This document shows, in pieces, positions 34,601-43,900 of a DNA stretch of 64,000 nucleotides. Location of the stretch: positions 1,161,916 to 1,225,915 of the forward strand of contig CAUYUJ010014002.1 in assembly GCA_963575745.1 (NCBI GenBank), written 5' to 3'. The notes under the pieces are model-generated. The model had not been told where the DNA came from. It saw only the letters and a program-made list of their open reading frames with translations, and ran no database searches. The position numbers were made by a program, and so were the translations under genes. Position 1 is the first letter of the stretch; each line of letters starts with the position of its first letter. Origin of the DNA: Prorocentrum cordatum (Eukaryota > Sar > Dinophyceae > Prorocentrales > Prorocentraceae).

Positions 34601-35613
34601 TTTTCGCTTTGTTGCGATTGCGTGTGGCTGCGCTAGAGCGCGTCCGAGGACGCCAGGCGGCGTCGCCGACCGCTGGATCGCTCGCGACGGGTTGCTCTTT
34701 AGCAGTTGCGCATGGCCGCGCCGGAGCGCGTCCGAAGATGCCGGGCGGCGGCGCCGACCTCTGTCTCGCCCGCGTTGGTTTTTGGTCATTTGCGATTGCG
34801 CACTGCTGCGCCAGAGCGCGTCCGAGGACGCCTGTCGGTTTGGCCGTCCTCTGGCTCGCCCGCGTTGGTTCTTGCTTATGTGCGCTTGCGCATGGCTGCG
34901 CCGGAGCGCGTCCGAGGGCGCCAGGCGGCGGCGCCGACCTCTGGTCCGCCAGCGTCGGATTCTGCTTATTTGCGATCGCGCATGGCTGCGCCAGAGAGCG
35001 TCTGAGGATGCCAAGCGGCGGCGCCGACCTCTGGCTCTCTCGCGTTGGTTTTTGTTTTGTTCCGGTTGCGCATAGCACCGCGAGAGCGCGCCCGAGGACG
35101 CTAGGCGCCGGCGCCGACCTCTTGCTCGCCCGCATTGGTTTTTGCTCATTTGCGATTGCGCATGGCTGCGCCAGGGCGCGTCCAAGGACGCCTCGCGGTT
35201 GGGCCGACTTCTGGCTGGCCAACGTTGGTTTATGTTTATGTGCGATTGTGCGAGGCTGCGCCAGGGCGCGTCCGAGGACGCCAGGCGGCGGCGCCGACCT
35301 TTGGCTCGCCATCTAGGTTTTCGCGTACTTGCGATTGCGCATGGCCGTAGCAGAGCGCGACCGAGGGCGCCAGGCGGCGGCTCCGTCCTGGATCTGGCTT
35401 GCCCGCTTGGGTCTTCGCTCAGTTGCGATTTCGCACGCCTGCGCAAGAGCGCGTCCGAGGACGCCTGGCGGTTGGGCCGACCCCTGGCTCGCCCGCGTCG
35501 GTTGTTGCCTGTTGGCGATTGCGCGAGGCCGCGCCAGGGCGCGTCCGAGGACACCAGGCGGCGGCGCCGACCTCTGGGCTCGCCCGCCTCGTTTGTCGCT
35601 CGTTTGCGATTGC
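28695..35613 (+). repeat. Family D satellite, forward array (~90-bp period, ~77 monomers)
   Basis: Each monomer reads GCGATTGCGCATGGCTGCGC, CAGAGCGCGTCCGAGGACGC, CAGGCGGCGGCGCCGACCTC and TGGCTCGCCCGCGCTGGTTT + TTGCTTATTT. The GCG starts at 29338, 29428 and 29518 give a 90-base step; scattered indels shift it elsewhere. Monomers hold a near-palindrome (GCGTCC-GA-GGACGC) and a GGCGCC core. Long frames are open on both strands and encode a 30-residue repeat (RVRGRQAAAPTSGSPAL), with switches of frame at indels, so they are not maintained as one protein. Confidence 0.95.
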
Positions 35614-35654
35614 GCGTCCTCGGGTGCGCTGGGGAAACAACGCGTCGGCGCATA
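35614..35654. other. Inversion junction in family D
   Basis: The forward monomer breaks after GCGATTGCGC at 35613. About 40 bp of partly unique sequence (TGCGCTGGGGAAACAACGCG) follow, and monomers then resume in reverse complement. This is the breakpoint of an inversion or of a head-to-head fusion of two arrays. Confidence 0.8.
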
Positions 35655-37297
35655 TGAGCAAAACCAGCGCGGGCAAGCCAGGATGGAGAGCCGCCGCCTG
35701 TCGTCCTCGGACGCGCTTTGGCGCAGCCATGCGCAATCGCAAATGAGCAACAACCAACGCGGGCGAGCCAGGGGTCGGCACTACCGCCTCGCGTCCTCGG
35801 ACGCGCTCTGGCGCAGCCATGCGCAATCGCAAAAAAAAAAACTAATTCGGGCGAGCCAGAGGTCGGCGCCACCGCCTGGCGTCTTCGGACGCGCTTTGGC
35901 GCAGCCATGCGTAATCGCGAATGAGCAGCATCCAGCTCGGGCGAGCCAGGGTTCGGCGCCACCGCCTGGCGTCTTCGGACGCGCTCTGGCGCAGCCATGC
36001 GCAATTAGAAACAGACAGCAAAAAACAAACAACACTTCCGCGTGCGAGCCAGAAGGCGGCGCCGCCGCCTGGCGTCTTCGGACGCGCCCCGGGGAAGCCA
36101 CGCACGATTGCAAGTTAACGAAAACCAGCGCGGGCGAGCCAGGGGGGGGGAACGCCGCCGCTCGGCACCCTCGGGCGCGCTCTGGCGCAGCCATGCGCAA
36201 TATAAACAAAGCAAAAACAACGCGGGCGAGCCAGAGGTCAGCGCCGCCGCCTGGCGTTCTCGGACGCGCTCTGGCGCAGCGGCGCGCAATCGCAAGTGAG
36301 CAAAGGCAGCGCGGGCGAGCCAGAGGTCGGCGCCGCCGCCCGGCGTCCTCGACCGTCTGGCGCATCAATGCGCCATTGCAAGTAAGCAAAAGGAAAAACA
36401 GCGTGGCCGAGGTCGGCACCGCCGCCTGGCGTCCTCGGACGCGCCCTGGCGCAGCCATGTTCAATCGCAGACAAGCAAAAAACAACGCGAGCGAGCCAGA
36501 GGTCGGCGCCGCCGCCTGGCGTCCTTGGACGCGCTCTTCTGGCGCAGCCATGCGCAATCGCACATGAGCAAGAATCATCGCGGGCGAGCCAGAGGTCGGC
36601 GCCGCCGCCTGCCTTCTTTGAACGCGCTCCGGTGCGTCCATGCGCAAGCGCACGTATGTAAAAACCAACGCGGGCGAGCCAGTGGCCGGCGCCGCCGCAC
36701 GGCGTCCTCGGACGCGCTCTGGCGCAGCCATGCGCAATGATCACAAACCAAAGAAAAAAACCACCGCGGGCGAGCCAGTGGCCGGCGCCGCCGCCCGGCG
36801 TTTTCGGATGCGCTCCGGCGCAGCCGCGCGCAATCGCAAATAAGCAAAAACCGACGCGGGCAAGCGAGAAGTGTTCGGACGCGCTCTGGTGCAGCCACGC
36901 GCCATCGCAAATGAGCAAGAACCACGGCGGGCGGGCCAGAGGTCGGCGCCACCGCCTGGCGTCATCGGACGCGCTCTGGTGCAGCCATGCGCGGTCACAC
37001 ATAAGCAAAAACTTTTGCGGGCGAGCCGCAGGTCGGCGCGGCCGCCTGGCGTCCTCGGGCGCGCCCTGGTGCAGCCGTGGGCAATCGCACATTTGCAAAA
37101 ACCAACGCGGGCGAGCCAGAGGTCGGCGCCACTTCGTGGCGTCCTCGGACGCGTTTTGGTGCAGCCGTGCGCAATCGCAAATACGCAAAAAGCAACGCGG
37201 GCAAGCCAGATGTCGGCGCCACCTCCTGGCGTCCTCGGGCGTGCTTTGGGGAAACCATGCCAAGACGCAAATGAACAAACACATGCGCGGGCGCGCC
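35655..37297 (-). repeat. Family D satellite, inverted array (~18 monomers)
   Basis: Here the plus strand reads GCCATGCGCAATCGCAAATG, AGCAACAACCAACGCGGGCG and AGCCAGAGGTCGGCGCCGCC, the reverse complement of the forward array, with the same ~90-bp step. Some monomers are shortened, for example near 36345 and 36870. Confidence 0.95.
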
Positions 37298-37328
37298 AGG
37301 GCCCTGGGAGCGCCAGCCGGCTCAGAAA

Positions 37329-37907
37329 TTGCCGGGGATTTTAGCGGTTAGTTTCTTATCGTCTCCGCCCCCCCGGCTCAGCCGCAGGATTATTTATCTC
37401 ATGGTTTTCTTATTGACCAGGAGTGTATTTGGCACGGGTGTGCCCCGCGTCCGTTTGCTGATAATGTCTTCCCTCTTCCTCCCTCCTCTCCTTCTTCGAC
37501 TTTCCCTGTCCTCCTCCTTGCGCGTGCAACTGTCCCCGGCTGCACGGAGGCTCCCAGCCCTTCCTTTAGTTTCCAGACCGGAGCAGGAGAAACAAACTCC
37601 AGAATGGAAGAACAATGCCCCCCCTCAGCGGAGGTCGAGCCTCCACTCTGAGCGCATCTGGAAGAGCAATGCGCCCCGAAATCCGCTGCCGCAGGAGCCG
37701 CCCCCCGGCGTGGCGGCCGCGATGCTCGCCGCACACGCGCTCTCCGGCCTGCAGGACTGCGCGCCCACGGCAGGGTTCGTGTCGCGCCGGCGCGGCGACG
37801 ACCCTGTGCGGGCGTTCCAGGCTGAACGCCGCCGGCGAGCCAGAATCGGTGGATGTCGAACGATCCGCGCAGCATCAGGATTCAACGCCGACGTCGTCAC
37901 GACATGA
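37329..37907 (+). CDS. Possible coding exon, unknown product
   Basis: A frame ending in TGA at 37905-37907. Its last 110 codons look protein-like (PPGVAAAMLAAHALSGLQDC, TAGFVSRRRGDDPVRAFQAE), the first part less so. The DNA under TAGFVSRRRG resembles 6740-6830 in the 2-kb duplication (both contain GGTTCGTGTCG and a GGCGTTC-AGG-TGAA block), so this may be part of a dispersed sequence. The minus strand is open as well. No domain is recognised. Confidence 0.2.
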   Translation: MPGILAVSFLSSPPPRLSRRIIYLMVFLLTRSVFGTGVPRVRLLIMSSLFLPPLLLRLSLSSSLRVQLSPAARRLPALPLVSRPEQEKQTPEWKNNAPPQRRSSLHSERIWKSNAPRNPLPQEPPPGVAAAMLAAHALSGLQDCAPTAGFVSRRRGDDPVRAFQAERRRRARIGGCRTIRAASGFNADVVTT

Positions 37908-38456
37908 GCGAGCCGAGGGAACAGGCCGGACCCACCAGGCGGCCCAGTGGGTTTGGACTCTTTTGGGGACGTGTGGGAAACCAAGGTCCCCGGGGGAGGG
38001 TCGGACCCCGGGTGGGCGAGGGGGAGGACGGGCCGGGCCCAGGCCGCCTTGTGACCGCGGCAGGACGAGGTTCTCCTCCCCAGCGTCGCCGCGCACGCGC
38101 CCAACATCCTGTGGCAGGCCGCGCGCTCCCCAGATTTTTGGGGGGAGGGAGACTCGGGCTCGGGCTCGGGCTCGGGCTTCTGCTCGGCTCTGTCACTTCC
38201 TCCACCACGCTCCTTTCTCGTTCGGCCCCCTGGGGTCCGTCGTGCTCCGCGCCGCGGCGCCGCTCCCTCGGCCCCCCTCGGCCCCCCGCTCGCTCGTGGC
38301 CCCCTCTGTGCTGGTCCCTTCCTCTCCCGGGCTTGCCTCCAAGGAGGCCCACGCGTAGACGGTTCGCCCTCCTCCAATGCCGTTTTCTCTTTTCAGACTC
38401 GCCCCCCCCCGCACGTGCCTCTCCTCTTCCTGCGCGTGGCCGTCCGCCTCCTTCCT
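37908..38456. other. GC-rich spacer
   Basis: No gene seen. A (GGGCTC)n run lies at about 38154-38178. Confidence 0.4.
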
Positions 38457-39323
38457 ACCTCCTCCTCCTCCGCCTCCTCCTCCTCCTCCTCCTCTTCCTC
38501 CTCCTCCTCCTCCTCCTCCTCCTCCTCCTCCTCCTCCTCCTCCTCCTCCTCCTCCTCCTCTCCTCCTCCTCGGCCCTGACGAGGGGGTGACGGCGGCACT
38601 GGCAGTGCCGAAACGCGCCCAGAGTCCAGCAAGGCATGAGGGTGCAAACCCGACTTGTCTGGCTGATGCTCTGGGGGGGGCCTGTGCTCAGGGGAGGCTG
38701 CAGCACCGCTCAACGATCAACGATGTGCTGTCAACCAAACCTGCACGGTGGGCCCTCTCCATTTCTCTGTGCACTTCTGCTTTGGCTTCGGCTTCAGTCA
38801 CCCGGGTCGGATTTTCCGCTCGCACGGGTATTCCCCCCCCTCCTCCTCCTCTTCCTCCTTCCTTCCTACCTTCTTCGTTCCTTCCTTCCTCCCTTCCTCC
38901 CTTCCCCCCTTCTTCCCTCCATTCATTCTTCCTCCTCCTCCTCCTTCTCCTCCTCCTCCTCCAGCTCCTCCTCCTCCTCCTCCTCCTTCTCCTCCTCCTC
39001 CTCCTCCTCCTCCTCCCCCGCCCCACGCGTGCCTGGCCGCGCCGCCGCCGGGCCAGGACGGATTCGCTGACCGCCACAGGGGGTCCTTGGGCCGCCCCGT
39101 CCCAGACCCATGCTCGCTCGGTGCCCGCTCCGCGCGTGCTTCCCTCACCCTCCTCCCCACGGTTCTCATACGTCGCTCGATATCCCTCCTCCTCCCCCTC
39201 CTCCTTCTCCTCCTCCCTCCCTCCTCCTACTCCTCCTCCTCCTCCTCCTCCACTCCTCCTCCTCCCCCTCCTCCTCGTCCTCCTCCTCCTCCTCCTCCTT
39301 CTCCTCCTCCTCCTCCTCCTCCC
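38457..39323. repeat. Long pyrimidine tract, (TCC)n microsatellite
   Basis: Three (TCC)n blocks (about 38457-38570, 38840-39020 and 39180-39323) give nearly pure C/T on the plus strand, broken by about 250 bp of mixed sequence at 38571-38830. The last block runs directly into the spliced-leader sequence. A pyrimidine tract ahead of an AG is what a trans-splice acceptor needs, so this tract may also serve the element downstream. Confidence 0.9.
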
Positions 39324-39344
39324 CCGTAGCCATTTTGGCTCAAG
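39324..39344 (+). other. Genome-encoded dinoflagellate spliced-leader sequence
   Basis: The 21 bases start CCGTAGCC, continue ATTTTGG and end CTCAAG, identical to the core of the spliced leader that dinoflagellates add to nuclear mRNAs; only the variable first base (here C) falls outside the published A/G/T. The ATG of a 1852-codon open frame follows four bases later in the context GCCATGG. The 5' end of a mature trans-spliced mRNA has therefore been copied back into the genome, here at the left end of a LINE. Confidence 0.9.
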
Positions 39345-39496
39345 GCCATGGCGCGCGGCGGCTTCCAAATGGATACCGCTGTGCCGCGGCCAGGAGTCGA
39401 GATTCCTTTGCAGCCACCCCCAGGGCGTGCTGCCGCCAAAGACTGGTCCTCCTGGACCCACAGGTTTGTGCCCGCGAGGGCTCTCCATCGCAATTC

Positions 39497-40906
39497 ATGG
39501 CGGCCGAGGAGGAGCGCCGCAGGGCTGGGCGCGCTGGTGGCGGCCACCGTGGTCCTGGTGCTGCTGACGGCCGCAGGCGGGCTGACAAAGGCAAGGAGCC
39601 CCCGCCCGAGGACATTCGTTCCGCCTCCCGCAGCACCAACGAGCGCGCCCCGGCGCGGAGGCGCGCTCGGCGGGGCCACCCTCGCTCTGACGGCGAAGCC
39701 GACGCCTCGGGATCTCCAGCCAGTGATCGAGCACGACATGCCCCCGCTGGTCTCGGCCGTGCTGCCCAAGAGGAGCTCGCCGCCGCCCTCGAGGCCGCGC
39801 CCACCTTCCCCACGCAGGAGCGGATGGGCATGCAGGTGGAGCAGACTACCACGGGCAAGCCCCAAGTTGGACCCCATCATGCTCAAGCTGATCCGTGGCA
39901 ACATCCTGGTGGAGATCCATGGCATGAACGCGCTGCTCCTGCCGACGGACACGCTGCTGCCCCTGCCGCGGGCACTCCCATCGGCGGGATGGCCACCCCT
40001 GTGGACGCGGGCGGCACAGACATGCAGGCCATGCTCCAGAGCTGCATTCGTCAAGCCACTGATGCTATCGCTGCCACCTCCATGGCGCAAGTCACGTCTT
40101 GCCAGACTCAGCTGGTGCGCATGTTCCAGACCCAGCAGGAGGCCGTCAACAGATCCCTCGCCGTGCAGACACGCGACATCGCCTCCATCGGTCAGCGTGC
40201 CGACGCGCTGGAGGCCGAGCAGGCTGCCATGCGCAAACAGATCGGTGACATCAACAAGGTGCTGGCCCTCGCGGAGAAGGAGCTCCCCCTCATGGACTTC
40301 CAAGAGCTGGAGGCGTGGGGCCGCCAGCCCAACCCGAGGGTCTTCTCGATCGGCGCTCCGCAGCTGGTTGGTCCCGCGCAGGCGCTGCAAGGCCTCGAAG
40401 AGTGGATTCGCGCTGCTGGCCTCACCAATGACATGGTCCGCCTCGACCCCGCTGTCCCATCCAAACGCTTCAACGTCCTTGTGCAGGGTGGCGACGGCGT
40501 CGCACTACCCCGTGCCCAAGCCCTCGCTCGGCAGCTTCGAGACCCCGCTGGCAGGAACGGGTGGCGTGCTTTCTGCGCGCAGAGCGTCGGAGGTGGCACC
40601 GTCCCGCTGTACATCTCGCCCGACAAGTCGCCCCAGCAAGTGCGAATGGAGATCCAGTCGAGGAGGCTCTCGACTTTGCTCGCAGAAGCTTATCCTGGCA
40701 TCTCTTTCAGTGCGCAGCGAGCACGGGGCATCGTCACCTCCCAGGGCGTCAAGGTTGCCAAGCTCGAGATGGGCGAATCCCGACACATCGACACGATCAT
40801 CAGGTGGAACCCAGACATGGTGGCCAGGCTGCACATCGACAGGGAGTCCATCAACGCGCAGTTCAAGAAGGCCTTCTCCGTGGAGGACAATACCGAGTGG
40901 ATTTAG
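39497..40906 (+). CDS. LINE ORF1 protein (RNA-binding, coiled coil)
   Basis: ORF1 proteins of LINEs bind the element RNA and form its ribonucleoprotein. This frame gives 469 residues from the ATG at 39497 (MAAEEERRRAGRAGG) to TAG at 40904-40906; the same frame is open further upstream, but this is its first ATG after the spliced leader. Residues 1-170 are charged and Ala/Pro/Gly-rich and probably disordered. Residues about 205-265 have heptad-like spacing (ADALEAEQAAMRKQIGDINK) and should form a coiled coil. Residues about 275-420 (RFNVLVQGG, GWRAFCAQS, VRMEIQSRRLSTLLAEAYPG) have the look of the RRM and C-terminal domains of L1-type ORF1; this assignment is by pattern only. It ends 61 bp before the ORF2 methionine and in a different frame. 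Confidence 0.75.
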   Translation: MAAEEERRRAGRAGGGHRGPGAADGRRRADKGKEPPPEDIRSASRSTNERAPARRRARRGHPRSDGEADASGSPASDRARHAPAGLGRAAQEELAAALEAAPTFPTQERMGMQVEQTTTGKPQVGPHHAQADPWQHPGGDPWHERAAPADGHAAAPAAGTPIGGMATPVDAGGTDMQAMLQSCIRQATDAIAATSMAQVTSCQTQLVRMFQTQQEAVNRSLAVQTRDIASIGQRADALEAEQAAMRKQIGDINKVLALAEKELPLMDFQELEAWGRQPNPRVFSIGAPQLVGPAQALQGLEEWIRAAGLTNDMVRLDPAVPSKRFNVLVQGGDGVALPRAQALARQLRDPAGRNGWRAFCAQSVGGGTVPLYISPDKSPQQVRMEIQSRRLSTLLAEAYPGISFSAQRARGIVTSQGVKVAKLEMGESRHIDTIIRWNPDMVARLHIDRESINAQFKKAFSVEDNTEWI

Positions 40907-40967
40907 CACGCCGCTGTGGGCGCCCTGGCGCCCTCCTGGAGCACGACATGGCTTTCGTGGCCTTCAC

Positions 40968-43900
40968 ATGGTGGTGTGGAATGCTCGTGGCCTACTCCAT
41001 TCGGACGCCAGGCTGCGCAGACGCAAGCAGGCGCTGCTCGCATCGTACATGAAGGTCAATGCCATCATCGCGGTGCAAGAGGTCCACGGCTCCGAGGACG
41101 CGCTCAGGATCTTCCTCCAGGCGCAGCCGCAGAAGTACATGAGCTTCCTCTCCCCTGGCCCCACCGCCGCCGTGGGTGGTGTTGCCTTTCTCGTCCCTCG
41201 CATCATCGATGAATGTCCAAGGGCGGAAGGACCCAGAGCCGAATCTCTGGGATGCAGGGGTGCCTCGCCGCGGGAAGGTTCCCATGCGCGCGCCGCGCCC
41301 CCTGCAGCATCCTTACCGACTCAAGATCCCTGGTCAAGTTCACGTACATCCTCGTCTCCATCGGCTACAAGTCGCTCCACCAATCGGTCAAGTTCACGAA
41401 GTCCTCCCCCGACGCCCACGACGAAGCCAATCTACACACGGTCAAGCTCACGGAACGCCACTCCAGCCCTACCGTCTTACAGCTTCGTCTCTGTGGCCGC
41501 TGGCCGAGCGGCGCTCCTCACGATCACCGACAGCACGGGCAAGTACAGCATGCAGATCTTCAACATTCACAACTACGACCTCAAGCCGCGCGAGTTTTCC
41601 GCCATTCAGCGCACCTGGTCCAGTGGCCTGGCATGGGCGCGCCGCGACTCCCTGCACCGCGTCTTTCTGGCCGTCGGGGACTTCAACATTGCCTCTCGCC
41701 CGCCAGTCAGCCAACGCGCGCCCTCTGACGCTACGGCGTGGCGCTTACGACCTGACAATCGATGCCAACTACGTCAACCTGCGTGGCGGCGCCTCTTTGC
41801 TGCGGCTTTGGAGATTGAATCACAATGGCCGACTCACTACGACAAGTCCTGCAAGCAGCTGTCCACGATCGACCGCATCTTCGTGGGGATTGACGCGCAT
41901 GCCATGCTGTCGGTATCAACGATCCTGACCACCGCGAGGGATGCGATGGAGCTCTCCGAGGCTGGCATCAGCGACCACGCGCCCCTCGTCTTGCAGATCA
42001 CTGCTGCTCGACACGCCCCGCGAGACGAGCAGCCTATTCCGACGCACCTCTTCAGCCACAAGAAGTACCCCGAGGCTTACTCGCTCATGCTGGCGCACTG
42101 TTCCTTAGAGGGGGAAACGGCGGAAGGTCGATGGAGAGCAGCGAAGCAGTGCATGAAGCTAGCCGCTCGACGTGTGCGGGATGAACAGCTGAGAACCAAC
42201 TTCTCCCTCCTCGTCAAGGATTCCACGGCCGAGACCTCGTACATGGGCTTCAAATCGGCGGCGAGAGCCGTCTGGCGACAGGACGCCGTCCTTGCGGGCA
42301 GGCTTCTTGACTCCTGCCCCGCGCTGGCGACCCACCTCAAGGTCACCGACGGCACCGTGCACATTGTGGACACCAACAGCTTTGCTACCAACTTCGACGC
42401 AATTGCTGAGCGGGTGCACTCTATGAGAAGACAAGTGGCGGAGGCCGCAGCTCGGACAGCCAACGTGCGCGACAGCGCAGCCTGGCGGAGAGTTGAACGT
42501 AAGGCCGCCAGACACGCTCAGCTGTGGGTCCCCTGGCGGCGTCGCATGATCCTCTCTGGCCTGCGCGTGGACTCTACACCGTGTGCCGCCAAGGACTCGC
42601 AGGTGGCTCAGCACGTGGTCTCCGACCCCGCGGGCATGAAGACGATTGTGGCGAACTACTGGGGAGAGATCTTCGCGAAGATGCCGAACGCTGAGCAGCT
42701 CAAGACCATGGACTCATTCTTGGACAAGCATGCACCGCGGCACCCGGTGGTGGAACTTCCCCAACCTGCCCTCCACAACCTCGAACGAGCGGTCAGCAGA
42801 GCACCTCCAAGCGCTGCGGGACCTGACCAACTCACGTACGCCGCATGGCGACGCAGCCCTGGTGCGCTGCAGCATCTCCACGGACTCATGGAGACCATCT
42901 TCAACGACGGAGTCGCCCCGCTCGACCTCAACTGGTCGATCTTCATCTGCGTCCCCAAGGGCACGGAGGAGGACGACGTCCCTGACTCATGCACTCGCAC
43001 GGCATCCACCGTGCGCACTCTCTCCCTCAAGAACTGCGACGCCAAGCTGATTGCGGCATGCGCGGATCGAGGATTGCAGCCTATTGCCACATCATCTACC
43101 TCACCCGAGCAGAAGGGCTTCACTGCGGGGCGGCGTTTCGTTGACCACATCCCTTTCCTGGACGCAGAATGCCGCAGGGAAGGACTCCTTCCTGATGCTG
43201 CGGCCCCCCGCCCCATGTTCCTGTCGTTCGACTTCCGTCAGGCCTTCCCATCGCTCTTCAGGGAAGTCATCGAGAAGGTCCTCCCGCGCTACGGGATTCC
43301 GCTGGGCTTTCGCAACGTGATTATGGCGCTCTACAGCAACTTCCTCGCCTTCAGCTCCTTCCGAGCCGAGGGAACCAGCGCGGAGCTGGTGCCACTGTTT
43401 GCGCTCATGTGCGGCATCATGCAAGGATGCCCGCTCTCTGGCACGGTCTGGTGTCTGGCCATGGATGCCCCCATCCGCGCCCTGCTAGCAGCGATCGCCG
43501 AGCACGGATCCCTCACAGCCTGCGCGGACGACCTCGGGATGCTGATCAAGAACGCAGTCGCCCTCCCGAGCATCGATCGCACCTTCGTCTCCATCGAGTT
43601 CGCCTTCAATCTGCAGCTGGCACTCCACAAGTGCGTGCTGGTCCCGCTGTGGGAGGAGATCACGGACAACACACTGCAAAACGTCAAGTCATTCCTTGCG
43701 GGGGCGGTCCCACGCTGGAGTGGCTTCCGCATCGACTCATCGGCCAAGTACCTCGGGACCTACCTGGGCCCTGGCGTCACGGACTTTGGCATCTGGAAGG
43801 CCGCGGCGGGGAAGTGGTGGTCCCGTTGCTGGGAGCTGGCGCGCACGGGCATGGCCACCAGCCTTGCTGCCCGTGCATACAACATCAACGCGCTGCCGTG

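Noticed and set aside
28695-37297. Long open frames (up to about 720 codons) with 30-residue Arg/Ala/Pro repeats
   Set aside because: They exist on both strands, change frame at indels and are explained by the 90-bp satellite. No start codon context or domain supports them.
6735-37865. Similarity between 6740-6830 and 37766-37860
   Set aside because: Shared GGTTCGTGTCG and nearby words are suggestive, but the alignment is too short to call a repeat family.
38377-39323. Pro/Ser/Leu-rich frame leading into the LINE
   Set aside because: Reading through the (TCC)n tract; the spliced-leader sequence marks the element start.
39348-40967. Treating residues 1-540 of the 1852-codon frame as part of the reverse transcriptase protein
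   Set aside because: Its composition is Ser/Pro/Arg-rich and antiphase to a well-formed ORF1; I start ORF2 at 40968 and report the open upstream frame as an observation.
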